DNA of 64,000 nucleotides from the NCBI RefSeq assembly GCF_002138415.1, contig NZ_CP015612.1, positions 4,318,001-4,382,000 of the forward strand, read 5' to 3'. The notes beneath the pieces were generated by a model. That model was not told the DNA's origin. It did no database searches and saw only the letters and a program-made list of their open reading frames with translations. Source of the stretch: Stenotrophomonas maltophilia (GTDB lineage: Bacteria > Pseudomonadota > Gammaproteobacteria > Xanthomonadales > Xanthomonadaceae). The translations under genes and the position numbers were made by a program. Below are positions 32,964-41,428 of this stretch, in pieces; the stretch's first letter is position 1; each line of letters begins with the position of its first letter.

Positions 32964-34936
32964 GCGCGTACCTCCTTCAGCTTGGCAAGGTTGGCCGCTT
33001 CGGTGCGCGCCACCTCTTCGGAACTGACGTAGTAGTCCACGTCCTCGTCGTAGGACCGCACGATCAGGGTGACGATCATCGCGATGAAGCTGGCCGCGGC
33101 CATCCACCAGATGTGCCAGACCAGAGCGAAGCACAGCACCAGGATCCAGATGTTGAGGATCAGCGGCACGCCGGTGTTCTTCGGCATGTGGATTGGCGCG
33201 TACTTCTTCGGCGGCGGCGGCAGGCCGCGCTTCTTCGCTTCGTGGAAGGCATCCAGCTCATCGGCCTTGGGCACCACGGCGAAGTTGTAGAACGGCGGCG
33301 GCGACGGCGTGGCCCATTCCAGCGTGCGTGCGTTCCACGGGTCGCCGGTCAGGTCCAGGTTGCGCTTGCGGTCGCGCACGCTCACGTAGATCTGGACCAG
33401 CATCAGGATGATGCCCGCGAACACGAACAGTGCACCGATGAAGGCGGCGATCAGGTACGGCGTCCACGCCGGGTTGTCGTACTGGTTCATGCGGCGGGTC
33501 ATGCCCATGAAGCCGAGCATGTACAGCGGCATGAAGGCCAGGTAGAAGCCGATCACCCAGCAGGCGAACGACCACTTGCCCAGACGCTCGTTGAGGGTGA
33601 AGCCGAACACCTTCGGGAACCAGTAGGCGAAACCGGCCAGGTAGCCGAACAGCGCGCCGCCGATGATGGTGTTATGGAAGTGCGCGACCAGGAACAGGCT
33701 GTTGTGCAGCAGGAAGTCCGCGCCCGGGATGGCCAGCAGCACACCGGTCATGCCGCCGATGGTGAAGGTGACCAGGAAGGCGATGGTCCACAGCATCGGC
33801 ACGCTGAACTCGACGCGGCCGCCATACATGGTGAACAGCCAGGTGAAGATCTTCACGCCGGTGGGAATGGCGATGATCATCGTCATGATGCCGAAGAAGG
33901 CATTGACGCTGGCACCGGAGCCCATGGTGAAGAAGTGGTGCAGCCAGACGATGAACGACAGGATGCCGATCGCCAGCGTGGCGCCCACCATCGACTTGTA
34001 GCCGAACAGTTTCTTGCGCGCGAACGTGGCGGTCACTTCAGAGAAGATGCCGAACGCCGGCAGCACCAGGATGTACACCTCTGGATGGCCCCAGGCCCAC
34101 ACCAGGTTCACGTACATCATCGGGTTGCCACCCAACGTGTTGGTGTAGAAGTTGAAGTCCAGGTAGCGGTCGAGGGTGAGCGCACCCAGCGCCACGGTCA
34201 GGATCGGGAAGGCGGCGATGATGATCACGCTGGTGACCAGCACGGTCCAGGTGAACACCGGCATCTTCATCAGGGTCATGCCCGGCGCACGCATGCGCAG
34301 GATGGTGATGAACAGGTTGACGCCGGTCAGCAATGTGCCGATGCCCGAAGCCTGCAACGCCCAGATGTAGTAATCGACACCCACGCCTGGACTGAACTCG
34401 ATGCCCGACAGCGGCGGATAGGCCACCCAGCCGGTCATGGCGAACTCGCCAACACCGAGCGAGATCATCATCAGTGCAGCGCCGACCACGAAGATCCAGA
34501 AGCTGAAGGCGTTGAGGAACGGGAACGCCATGTCGCGCGCGCCGATCTGCAGCGGCACGATGATGTTCATCAGGCCGACTACGAACGGCGTGGCCACGAA
34601 GAAGATCATGATCACGCCGTGCGCGGTGAAGATCTGGTCGTAGTGCTCGGGCGGCAGGAAACCGTCACTGCCCGGCCCCGCCGCGGCCAGCTGCGCGCGC
34701 ATCATCAGCGCATCGGCGAAGCCGCGCACCAGCATGACCAGCGCCACCACCACGTACATGATGCCGATCTTCTTGTGGTCCACGGTGGTGAACCAGTCGC
34801 GCCACAGCGGGCCCCACAGCTTGAAGTACGTCACCGCGCCAAGCAGCGCGAGGCCACCCAGCACCATGGCCGCCAATGTGACCACGACGATCGGCTCGTG
34901 CAGCGGCACGGCCTCCCACGTCAATTTACCCAACAT
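32960..34936 (-). CDS. cyoB: Cytochrome o ubiquinol oxidase subunit I
   Basis: The catalytic subunit of the heme-copper oxidase, 658 residues with about 15 helices. It holds the low-spin heme ligand in [17 protein letters not shown], the CuB/tyrosine segment [20 protein letters not shown] (H-x3-Y cross-link), the two adjacent His in WLHHFFTMG, and heme ligands in [17 protein letters not shown]. It oxidises ubiquinol, reduces oxygen to water and pumps protons. It lies 5 bases after cyoA. Confidence 0.96.
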   Translation of the reverse strand: MLGKLTWEAVPLHEPIVVVTLAAMVLGGLALLGAVTYFKLWGPLWRDWFTTVDHKKIGIMYVVVALVMLVRGFADALMMRAQLAAAGPGSDGFLPPEHYDQIFTAHGVIMIFFVATPFVVGLMNIIVPLQIGARDMAFPFLNAFSFWIFVVGAALMMISLGVGEFAMTGWVAYPPLSGIEFSPGVGVDYYIWALQASGIGTLLTGVNLFITILRMRAPGMTLMKMPVFTWTVLVTSVIIIAAFPILTVALGALTLDRYLDFNFYTNTLGGNPMMYVNLVWAWGHPEVYILVLPAFGIFSEVTATFARKKLFGYKSMVGATLAIGILSFIVWLHHFFTMGSGASVNAFFGIMTMIIAIPTGVKIFTWLFTMYGGRVEFSVPMLWTIAFLVTFTIGGMTGVLLAIPGADFLLHNSLFLVAHFHNTIIGGALFGYLAGFAYWFPKVFGFTLNERLGKWSFACWVIGFYLAFMPLYMLGFMGMTRRMNQYDNPAWTPYLIAAFIGALFVFAGIILMLVQIYVSVRDRKRNLDLTGDPWNARTLEWATPSPPPFYNFAVVPKADELDAFHEAKKRGLPPPPKKYAPIHMPKNTGVPLILNIWILVLCFALVWHIWWMAAASFIAMIVTLIVRSYDEDVDYYVSSEEVARTEAANLAKLKEVRA

Positions 34937-34941
34937 GTTCG

Positions 34942-35847
34942 TTACTCCTGGGAAACCTGGGCACCGCCGGCAGCGCCCGCCGGGGTCGCAGCAGCGGTGT
35001 TCTCACCAACGCCGATGAACTGGTCGATGACCTTCTTGAACAGCAGCGGTTCAACACTGGAGAAGTGCTGCACCGGTGCGTTCTTCGACGGCGCGGCCAG
35101 CGCCTTGAACTGCGTGAAGCTGAGCGCGTCGGGCGCGCTGCGCACCTCGGCCACCCAGCGCTCGAAGTCTTCGTTGCTGCTGGCAGTGGCGATGAACTTC
35201 ATGTTCGAGAAGCCATGCCCGCTGTAGTTGCCGGACATGCCACGGAACTGGCCGGGCTCGTTGGCGATCAGGTGCAGCTGCGTACGCATGCCGGCCATCG
35301 CGTAGATCTGCCCACCCAGCTGCGGGATGAAGAAGGTATTCATCGTCGAGTTGGAGGTGATGTTGAACGCCAGCGGGCGGTCGACCGGGAAGTTGAGCTG
35401 GTTGACCGTGGCGATGCCCAGGTCCGGGTACACGAACACCCACTTCCAGTCGGTGGCGATCACGTCCACGTGCAGCGGCTCCCCGGCCACGTCCAGCGGC
35501 TTGTAGGGGTCCAGCTCGTGGGTGGACTTCCACACGATCACCGCCAGCACCGCGATGATGATCAGCGGCACGCCCCAGACCACGATCTCCACTTTGGTGG
35601 AGTGCGACCAGTCAGGCATGTATTTGGCTTTGGTATTGCCGGCGCGGTAGCGCCAGGCGAACACGAAGGTCAGCACGATGGCCGGTATCACCACGATCAG
35701 CATCAGGCCGATGCAGATCAGGATCAGGTCGCGCTGGGCGAGCCCGACCATGCCCTTCGAATCCAGCAGCACCCAGTCACAGCCCGACAGGCCGACGCAG
35801 GCCAGGGCGACCAGCGCCAGGCGGATGCGGTTCCAGCAGATATTCAT
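34942..35847 (-). CDS. cyoA: Cytochrome o ubiquinol oxidase subunit II
   Basis: A 301-residue lipoprotein ([12 protein letters not shown], Cys23), two membrane helices ([40 protein letters not shown]) and a periplasmic cupredoxin domain ([53 protein letters not shown]). The CuA Cys ligands of cytochrome c oxidases are missing, confirming a quinol oxidase. It is the first gene of the operon and is divergent from a MocR regulator whose probable operator lies in between. Confidence 0.95.
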   Translation of the reverse strand: MNICWNRIRLALVALACVGLSGCDWVLLDSKGMVGLAQRDLILICIGLMLIVVIPAIVLTFVFAWRYRAGNTKAKYMPDWSHSTKVEIVVWGVPLIIIAVLAVIVWKSTHELDPYKPLDVAGEPLHVDVIATDWKWVFVYPDLGIATVNQLNFPVDRPLAFNITSNSTMNTFFIPQLGGQIYAMAGMRTQLHLIANEPGQFRGMSGNYSGHGFSNMKFIATASSNEDFERWVAEVRSAPDALSFTQFKALAAPSKNAPVQHFSSVEPLLFKKVIDQFIGVGENTAAATPAGAAGGAQVSQE

Positions 35848-35970
35848 TGGAGGTCAACCCTGTTGAAGAAGCGCGCTTGACCGGCTCGCCTGCGCGCAGC
35901 GCCCGGGCGTGGAGCGGCTACACTGTGGGTACGAGGTCGCCTACAAGCAGGCGAACCACTCCAATCAAGC

Positions 35971-36016
35971 CCATACAAAATACAGCATTGTATGGACTTG
36001 TGCATCTGTACGTATG
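35971..36016. promoter_or_regulatory. Probable MocR operator between cyoA and the regulator gene
   Basis: CCATACAA (35971-35978), nine bases, TTGTATGG (35988-35995): a perfect 8-9-8 inverted repeat. A further half-site, CGTATGG, lies at 36010-36016, 15 bases before the regulator ATG. The same 8-9-8 arrangement occurs at 37468-37492. Confidence 0.75.
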
Positions 36017-36030
36017 GAAAAAACTGACCG

Positions 36031-37446
36031 ATGACGCCACCTGCCGCCGGCCGCCGCCTGAAACACCCCAATCGCACCTGGGTTCGCCCCTTCCGCGAGG
36101 GCGCCGGCCCGCTGTACCTGCAGATTGCCCAGCAGGTGCGCGAGGCGGTGGATGACGGCGTGCTGCGCCCGGGCGACCGGCTGCCGCCGCAGCGCGACCT
36201 GGCCCAGCAGGTGGGCGTGGACCTGACCACGGTCACCCGCGCCTTCGCCGAGCTGCGCCAGGCCGGCCTGCTCGACGCGCAGGGCGCCGGCGGCACCTTC
36301 ATCGCACTGTCGGCCGGCAACCGCAGCACCTCGGTCGACCTGAGCATGAACATCCCGCCGCTGCTGGGCAGCGCGCCGTTCGCACAGGGCATGGAGGCCG
36401 GCTTCCAGCACGTGGGCCAGCAGCTGGGCCAGGGCGAACTGATGAGCTACCACGTCGGTGCCGGCACCCGCGAGGACCGCGCCGCCGCGGTGCAGTGGCT
36501 GGCGCCGATGCTGGGCACCGTGGGGGCCGACCAGGTGGTGATCTGCCCCGGCGCGCAGACCGCGCTGTGCGCGCTGATCCTGGCCCGTACCCAGCCGGGC
36601 GAGCTGATCGCCGCCGAACAGCTGACCTACCCGGGCCTGCTGGCGGCCGCGCGCGTGTTGCAACGGGGCGTGGTGCCGGTGGCGATGGACGCCGAGGGCA
36701 TGCTGCCGGAGGCGCTGGAGGAGGCCTGCCAGCTGCGCCGCCCGCGCCTGCTGTACCTGGTGCCGACCATCCAGAACCCGACCACGGCGACGATGTCGGC
36801 ACAACGCCGGCAGGCCCTCCTGGCCGTCGCGAAGCGCCACGATCTGACCGTGATCGAAGACGATCCCTACTGGTTGCTGGCCGGGGACGCCGCACCGCCG
36901 CTGGCCGCCCACCGCGACGCAGGCTGCCCGGTGTACTACATCTCCACCCTGTCCAAGTGCCTGGCGCCGGGCCTGCGCACCGCCTACCTGGTAGTGCCGG
37001 CCGGCGAACCGATGGAACCGGTGCTGGATGCGCTGCGCGCAATCGCGCTGATGCCGACCCAGTCGATGGTGGCGGTGGCCTCGCAGTGGATCCGCAGCGG
37101 CCAGGCCCAGGACATGGTGCAGCGCTTCCAGCAGGAACTGCGCGAGCGCCAGGCCATTGCCGCCCGTTACCTGCCGGCCCGCGCCCAGGCGCATCCGGCC
37201 GGCCTGCATGTGTGGCTGCCGCTGCCGCCGCGGCTCGACCAGTACCGGTTGATCCAGGCCGCACAGGAGCAGGGGCTGGGCATTGCCAGCTCCGATGCCT
37301 TCAGCGTGGAAGAACCGCCACCGGGCAATGCGATCCGCCTGTCGTTGGGCGGCGCGGTCGACCAGGGCGCGCTGGCCGGGGCGCTCGCCAAGCTGAACGA
37401 GATCCTGTCCGAGGCCCCCGAGGCACGCCACAACGCCATCGTCTGA
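36031..37446 (+). CDS. MocR-type GntR regulator with aminotransferase domain (1)
   Basis: A 471-residue regulator. The winged-helix GntR domain (about residues 20-90) contains PLYLQIAQQVREAVDDGVLR, RPGDRLPPQRDLAQQVGVDL and TTVTRAFAELRQAGLL. The C-terminal fold type I aminotransferase-like domain has the PLP lysine in STLSKCLAPGLRTAYLV, the Asn/Asp region QNPTTATM and IEDDPYW. MocR proteins sense an amine or PLP adduct and usually control a nearby or divergent gene. It is divergent from cyoA with the operator between. An identical type of palindrome lies just after its stop, before the next operon. Confidence 0.92.
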   Translation: MTPPAAGRRLKHPNRTWVRPFREGAGPLYLQIAQQVREAVDDGVLRPGDRLPPQRDLAQQVGVDLTTVTRAFAELRQAGLLDAQGAGGTFIALSAGNRSTSVDLSMNIPPLLGSAPFAQGMEAGFQHVGQQLGQGELMSYHVGAGTREDRAAAVQWLAPMLGTVGADQVVICPGAQTALCALILARTQPGELIAAEQLTYPGLLAAARVLQRGVVPVAMDAEGMLPEALEEACQLRRPRLLYLVPTIQNPTTATMSAQRRQALLAVAKRHDLTVIEDDPYWLLAGDAAPPLAAHRDAGCPVYYISTLSKCLAPGLRTAYLVVPAGEPMEPVLDALRAIALMPTQSMVAVASQWIRSGQAQDMVQRFQQELRERQAIAARYLPARAQAHPAGLHVWLPLPPRLDQYRLIQAAQEQGLGIASSDAFSVEEPPPGNAIRLSLGGAVDQGALAGALAKLNEILSEAPEARHNAIV

Positions 37447-37467
37447 ACGGGGCGCATGGCGCTTTAT

Positions 37468-37501
37468 CCATACAAGATGATATTTTGTATGCAATGTATG
37501 G
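37468..37501. promoter_or_regulatory. Second copy of the MocR operator
   Basis: CCATACAA (37468-37475), nine bases, TTGTATGC (37485-37492), then the extra half-site ATGTATGG (37494-37501). This repeats the 8-9-8 layout and trailing half-site at 35971-36016 and is placed 19 bases before the ATG of the next gene. Confidence 0.75.
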
Positions 37502-37519
37502 ATGAAGGGACGTGCATCG

Positions 37520-37780
37520 ATGCGCGCCGAGAAACTGAAGTTCCACCTGGTGATGGCCGGGTGCGGCGGCTTTGTGGTGTTGATGCTGGCCGCGCTGGTC
37601 TGGGTCTGCCTGCAGCCGCAGACCGTGGATGTGCAGGCCGCCGAACGCCACGCCATCGAGCAGTGCGTGCAGCGCAGCCAGGATCCGTCGCGTAGCGAGA
37701 TCCAGCGCCGCGCGCAGGCTGATTCCTGCCGCGAGATGCGCAAGCAGTACGTGCACAAGTTCGGCCGGGAAGATTCCTGA
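37520..37780 (+). CDS. Small membrane-anchored hypothetical protein
   Basis: An 86-residue protein with one membrane helix (LVMAGCGGFVVLMLAALVWV) and a short periplasmic tail rich in charged residues with two Cys (AIEQCVQRSQ, DSCREMRKQY). AAGGGA lies 9 bases before the ATG at 37520. Its stop overlaps the ATG of the next gene (TGATG). The tail Cys could be partners of the thioredoxin-like protein made next. No family recognised. Confidence 0.7.
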   Translation: MRAEKLKFHLVMAGCGGFVVLMLAALVWVCLQPQTVDVQAAERHAIEQCVQRSQDPSRSEIQRRAQADSCREMRKQYVHKFGREDS

Positions 37781-38379
37781 TGGGCGCAGCCGCGCCGCGT
37801 CGCCGCTGGCTGCTGCCGACGATGATCGCCCTCGCCTGCCTGTTCATGGCCGGCGTCGCGGCTGCGCTGTGGCAGTACTTCGGCTACAGCGCGCAGTCCA
37901 CATTCACCGAACAGGCCATCGTCTTCGACGACTCGCAGCTGCGCCTGCCGGCCGACCTGGCCGGTGATACCGGCCGCATCCGCGTGGTGCATTTCTGGGA
38001 CCCGGCCTGCGGCGTGTGCAACCGCGAGACCGGTGCGCACCTGAGCTACCTGATCAGCATGTACCGCCGCGCCGGCATCGACTTCTATGCGATCCGCCGC
38101 CCGGGTACACAGGGTGAGCTGCCCGAGCCGCTGCGCAACAAGGTGATCAACCTGCCGACCATCGACGGTATCGAACACATCCCGGCCAGCCCTGCCGTGG
38201 CGATCTGGGACCGGCACGGCCATCTGGCATACGCCGGCCCGTACAGCATCGGCATGGTCTGCAACTCGGCCAACAGCTTCGTCGAACCGCTGCTGGACAA
38301 ACTGGTGCGCGGCGAAACCGTACGCCCGAAAGGACTGCTTGCCGTGGGCTGCTACTGCCCGTGGCAGGCCAAGCGCTGA
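37780..38379 (+). CDS. Membrane-anchored thioredoxin-like protein (DUF6436 type)
   Basis: A 199-residue protein: the N-terminal anchor MIALACLFMAGVAAALWQYF, then a thioredoxin-like domain with HFWDPACGVCNRET, where CGVC is the redox pair, followed by the cis-Pro region PASPAVAIWDRHGHLAYAGP. It ends GLLAVGCYCPW with a second Cys pair. DUF6436 proteins have this layout. It probably acts in the periplasm on thiols. It is translationally coupled to the preceding small membrane protein and follows the putative MocR operator. Confidence 0.8.
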   Translation: MGAAAPRRRWLLPTMIALACLFMAGVAAALWQYFGYSAQSTFTEQAIVFDDSQLRLPADLAGDTGRIRVVHFWDPACGVCNRETGAHLSYLISMYRRAGIDFYAIRRPGTQGELPEPLRNKVINLPTIDGIEHIPASPAVAIWDRHGHLAYAGPYSIGMVCNSANSFVEPLLDKLVRGETVRPKGLLAVGCYCPWQAKR

Positions 38380-38441
38380 GGACGCGCAATGACATCATTG
38401 ACGCTGGCCGGTGTGCCCGCCGTAAACAACAACGGCGGTCA

Positions 38442-38473
38442 CCTGTCCGAACCGACCGATGGTTATGGACAGG
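38442..38473. promoter_or_regulatory. Dyad upstream of the second MocR gene
   Basis: CCTGTCCgAACC (38442-38453) and GGTTatGGACAGG (38461-38473) form an interrupted palindrome around seven bases, 45 bases before the preferred ATG at 38518. It differs from the CCATACAA operator and is a candidate autoregulatory site of the second MocR protein. Confidence 0.6.
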
Positions 38474-38517
38474 CTCCCGCCGTTGGAAGCAACGATACGC
38501 CCCGACATGCTCCGTAC

Positions 38518-39903
38518 ATGCCGCGACCGGATGTCGCAGCCCGCGAATGGGTGCAGGACGTACTCGCGCACAGCGGGCCGATCTACCTGCGCATCGTCAA
38601 CTCGCTGGAACGCACGGTGCGCCGCGGTGGTCTCGCACCGGGACAGCGCCTGCCTTCGCAACGCGCGTTGGCGCAGCAGCTCGGTATCGACCTGACCACG
38701 GTCACCCGCGCCTTCGATGAAGCACGCAAGCGTGGCCTGATCGAAGCGCGTGGACCACAGGGCAGTTTCATCGCACCGCCCAAGGCCGGCTTCGACCAGG
38801 TGGTGGACCTGAGCATGAACGTGCCGCCGGTGCCCGATGCCGATGCGCTGGCCGAGACGCTGCGGCGTGGCGCGGCCGCCGTGCTTGCGCGCAGCAACGC
38901 GCCGAACCTGATGACGTATCACCTGGGCGGTGGCAACCCCACCGACCGCCACGCAGCGGCGCGCTGGCTGCAGTCGATGCTGGGAAAGGTGGACGATGCC
39001 TGCCTGCTGCTGACCGAAGGCGCACAGGTGGCGCTGGCGTCGATCCTGGTCAGCCAGAGCCGCGACGACGACGCGATCCTGTGCGATGCGCTGGTCTATC
39101 CGGGCCTGCTGCAGGCGGCCGTCGCACTGGGCCGGCGCCTGCTGCCGGTGGACGGCGACGAACACGGCATGTGCCCCGAGGCGCTGGCGCGGTTGGCGCG
39201 CGAAAGCGGTGCGCGGCTGGTCTATCTCAATCCCACCTGCCAGAACCCGACCGCACTGACCCTGCCGCTGCATCGGCGCGAAGCGTTGGCGCGCGTGCTT
39301 GAAAGCGAACGCCTGCTGGCGATCGAAGACGATCCGTACTGGCACCTCGCCGAGGATGCACCGACACCGCTGGCGGCGCTGGCACCGCGCCATGTGTTCT
39401 ACGTGGCGACGCTGTCGAAGGTGATCAGCCCCGGTCTGCGCACCGCCTTCGTGCGCTGCCCGAGCGCGGCGCATGCCGAGGCGATGACCGCTGCACTGCG
39501 GGCAACGCGGTTGATGGGCCATCCGCTGGTCTCGGCGCTGGCCAGCCAGCTGCTGCTGGATGGTTCGGCGCAGTCACTGCTGGCGCAGGTGCGCACCGAG
39601 GCGCACCAGCGCGTGCGCCTGGCGCGCTACCTGCTCGCGCCGTCGCTGCTGCAGCGCGCGGAAGGGCTGCATGCCTGGTGCCGGATACCCGCGCCGTGGA
39701 CCGATGCCACGCTGGTGCGTACCGCACAGCTGCAGGGGCTGGCGATCGCGCCGTCATCGGCGTTCTGTCCGCCGGGGGTATCGCATCAGAGTGGCGTGCG
39801 GCTGTCGCTGGGGCTGGCGGCGGATCGTCGGCAGCTGGAAAGTGCGCTGCGGAGGATCGACCGGTTGTTGTTGTCGGATGCGTTGCCGGCGATCGAGCGG
39901 TAG
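38518..39903 (+). CDS. MocR-type GntR regulator with aminotransferase domain (2)
   Basis: A 461-residue paralogue of the regulator at 36031. The GntR domain has PIYLRIVNSLERTVRRGGLA, QRLPSQRALAQQLGIDLTTV and TRAFDEARKRGLIEARG. The aminotransferase-like domain has NPTCQNPTALTLPLH, IEDDPYWHLA and the PLP lysine in VATLSKVISPGLRTAFV. An in-frame ATG at 38389 would add 43 residues, but that stretch contains an operator-like dyad and looks non-coding. It follows the thioredoxin-like gene; its target operon cannot be read from position. Confidence 0.88.
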   Translation: MPRPDVAAREWVQDVLAHSGPIYLRIVNSLERTVRRGGLAPGQRLPSQRALAQQLGIDLTTVTRAFDEARKRGLIEARGPQGSFIAPPKAGFDQVVDLSMNVPPVPDADALAETLRRGAAAVLARSNAPNLMTYHLGGGNPTDRHAAARWLQSMLGKVDDACLLLTEGAQVALASILVSQSRDDDAILCDALVYPGLLQAAVALGRRLLPVDGDEHGMCPEALARLARESGARLVYLNPTCQNPTALTLPLHRREALARVLESERLLAIEDDPYWHLAEDAPTPLAALAPRHVFYVATLSKVISPGLRTAFVRCPSAAHAEAMTAALRATRLMGHPLVSALASQLLLDGSAQSLLAQVRTEAHQRVRLARYLLAPSLLQRAEGLHAWCRIPAPWTDATLVRTAQLQGLAIAPSSAFCPPGVSHQSGVRLSLGLAADRRQLESALRRIDRLLLSDALPAIER

Positions 39904-39910
39904 GCGAAGA

Positions 39911-40115
39911 GCATCCACGCATGGCGTGGTTCTACGGGACCCGCTTCGGTAGATGCCAACCTTGGTTGGCAATGCCCGTGCACGCCATGCGTGGATGGAA
40001 TGTGCCGACCGACGGTCGGCACCCACCAAGCTGGAGGAGGATCGGTAGCGCCGGGCCATGCCCGGCGGAGGATTCCCCGGCACGGACGGAATGTGCCAAC
40101 CAAGGTTGGCACCCA
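39911..40115. repeat. REP cluster with an outer inverted repeat
   Basis: ATGCCAACCTTGGTTGGCA (39953-39971), GTGCCGACCGACGGTCGGCA plus C (about 40002-40022), GCGCCGGGCCATGCCCGGCG (about 40048-40067) and GTGCCAACCAAGGTTGGCAC (about 40094-40113). The first is framed by a 17-base inverted repeat, CATCCACGCATGGCGTG (39912-39928) and CACGCCATGCGTGGATG (39981-39997). Confidence 0.8.
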
Positions 40116-40126
40116 CCAAAGCAGGG

Positions 40127-41428
40127 TCAGGCCAGGGCGGAGAGCGCCTGCACCAGCGCATCGATCTGCTCCGGACGGGTGAACACCGACGGCGTCACCC
40201 GCACGCAGGCGCCGGAGTCCAAGCCGTCACGGTGGGTAGTAAACACGCGATGCTCATCCAGCAGGCGCTTCTGCAGCGCGATGTTGTCAGCCACGCTGGT
40301 GCGCCCGCGAAGGCGGAAGCTGGCCATTGCGCTGGCCAACGCCGGATCGGGCGAGGACAGCACTTCGATGTGCGCCATCTGCCGCGCCGGCAGCGTCCAG
40401 CGCTCACGCAGGTAGCGCAGGCGCGCCTGCTTGTTGGCCACGCCGATGCGCTGGTGCAGGGCAATCGCTTCCGGCAGTGCCAGGTAGGCGGCGAAGTTGA
40501 CCGTGCCGGTGTGCACGCGGCTGCCCACCCGGCCATCGTCGGTTTCGCCCATGTACGGGTCCAGGTCGGCCACGCGCCCCTTGCGCACATACATCGCGCC
40601 GACGCCGACCGGCGCACCGATCCACTTGTGCAGATTGATGCCAACGAAATCAGCCTTGAGCTGCGGCACCGCGTAGTCGATCTGGCCAAACCCGTGGGCC
40701 GCATCAACAATCACGTCGATACCGCGTGCACGCGCACGTTCGGCGATCTCGGCCACCGGCAGCACCAGCCCATGACGATGGCTGACCTGGGTCAGCAGCA
40801 CCAGCTTCAGACGCGGCAACCGCGCGAATGCGTCCTCATACGCCTGCAGGATCTCCGCGTGGTCAGGCACCGCCGGCAGCGCGATACGCTCGACCTGCAC
40901 GCCACGCCGCTGCTGCAGCCAGCGCATCGCGCCGATCATGCTGTCGTAGTCGATGTCGGCGTAGAGCACCTGGTCGCCAGGCTGCAGGCGGTTGTAGCCG
41001 CCGATCAGCGCCAGCATCGCCTCGGTGGCACCACGGGTCAGTGCGATCTCGTCGGCACCCACGCCCAGCAACTCGGCCACCTGCCGCTGCACCGCCATGT
41101 ACTGCGCCGGAAACTCACGACGGCCGTACCAGGCGTTGCCACGGTTCACTTCAGCGGTGTGGCGCTGGTAGCTCGCCAGCGTCTCGCGGCCCATCGCGCC
41201 CCAATAGCCGTTCTCCAGGTGGTTCACTTCATCGGTGATGTCGAAGTGGCTGGCCACGGCGGCCCAGTAGCCTTCATCGCGGGCCAGCACGTCCGGCGCC
41301 ACGGTCGTTGCGGGAATCTGCATGGGCGCAGCGTAACCCGCGGCAGCCACGGCGGGCAGTGAAGACAGCGCGGCTGCGGCCGGCAGCAAGGTGCCGGCAC
41401 GTAGCAGGGAGCGGCGCGTGCGGTCCAT
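40127..41428 (-). CDS. Tat-exported class V aminotransferase-fold PLP enzyme
   Basis: A 433-residue enzyme of the isopenicillin-N epimerase/cysteine desulfurase group. The N terminus is a twin-arginine signal (RTRRSLLRAGTLLPAAAAL). Catalytic parts include TRGATEAMLALIGGY, DIDYDSMIGAM, the PLP-binding Asp and His region VIVDAAHGFGQIDYAV, and the Schiff-base lysine in NLHKWIGAPVGVGAMYV. The RVHTGTVNFAAYLALPEAI segment is typical of epimerase-like members. It begins on the last base of the TonB receptor stop (TGATG), so receptor and enzyme are coupled. Action on an imported amino-acid compound in the periplasm is inferred. Confidence 0.88.
   Translation of the reverse strand: MDRTRRSLLRAGTLLPAAAALSSLPAVAAAGYAAPMQIPATTVAPDVLARDEGYWAAVASHFDITDEVNHLENGYWGAMGRETLASYQRHTAEVNRGNAWYGRREFPAQYMAVQRQVAELLGVGADEIALTRGATEAMLALIGGYNRLQPGDQVLYADIDYDSMIGAMRWLQQRRGVQVERIALPAVPDHAEILQAYEDAFARLPRLKLVLLTQVSHRHGLVLPVAEIAERARARGIDVIVDAAHGFGQIDYAVPQLKADFVGINLHKWIGAPVGVGAMYVRKGRVADLDPYMGETDDGRVGSRVHTGTVNFAAYLALPEAIALHQRIGVANKQARLRYLRERWTLPARQMAHIEVLSSPDPALASAMASFRLRGRTSVADNIALQKRLLDEHRVFTTHRDGLDSGACVRVTPSVFTRPEQIDALVQALSALA

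Noticed and set aside
35965..38223. A 752-codon open frame on the minus strand opposite the MocR and thioredoxin-like genes
   Set aside because: Low-complexity Arg/His/Gln composition, spans three real genes and two operators; typical antisense artefact of high GC third positions.
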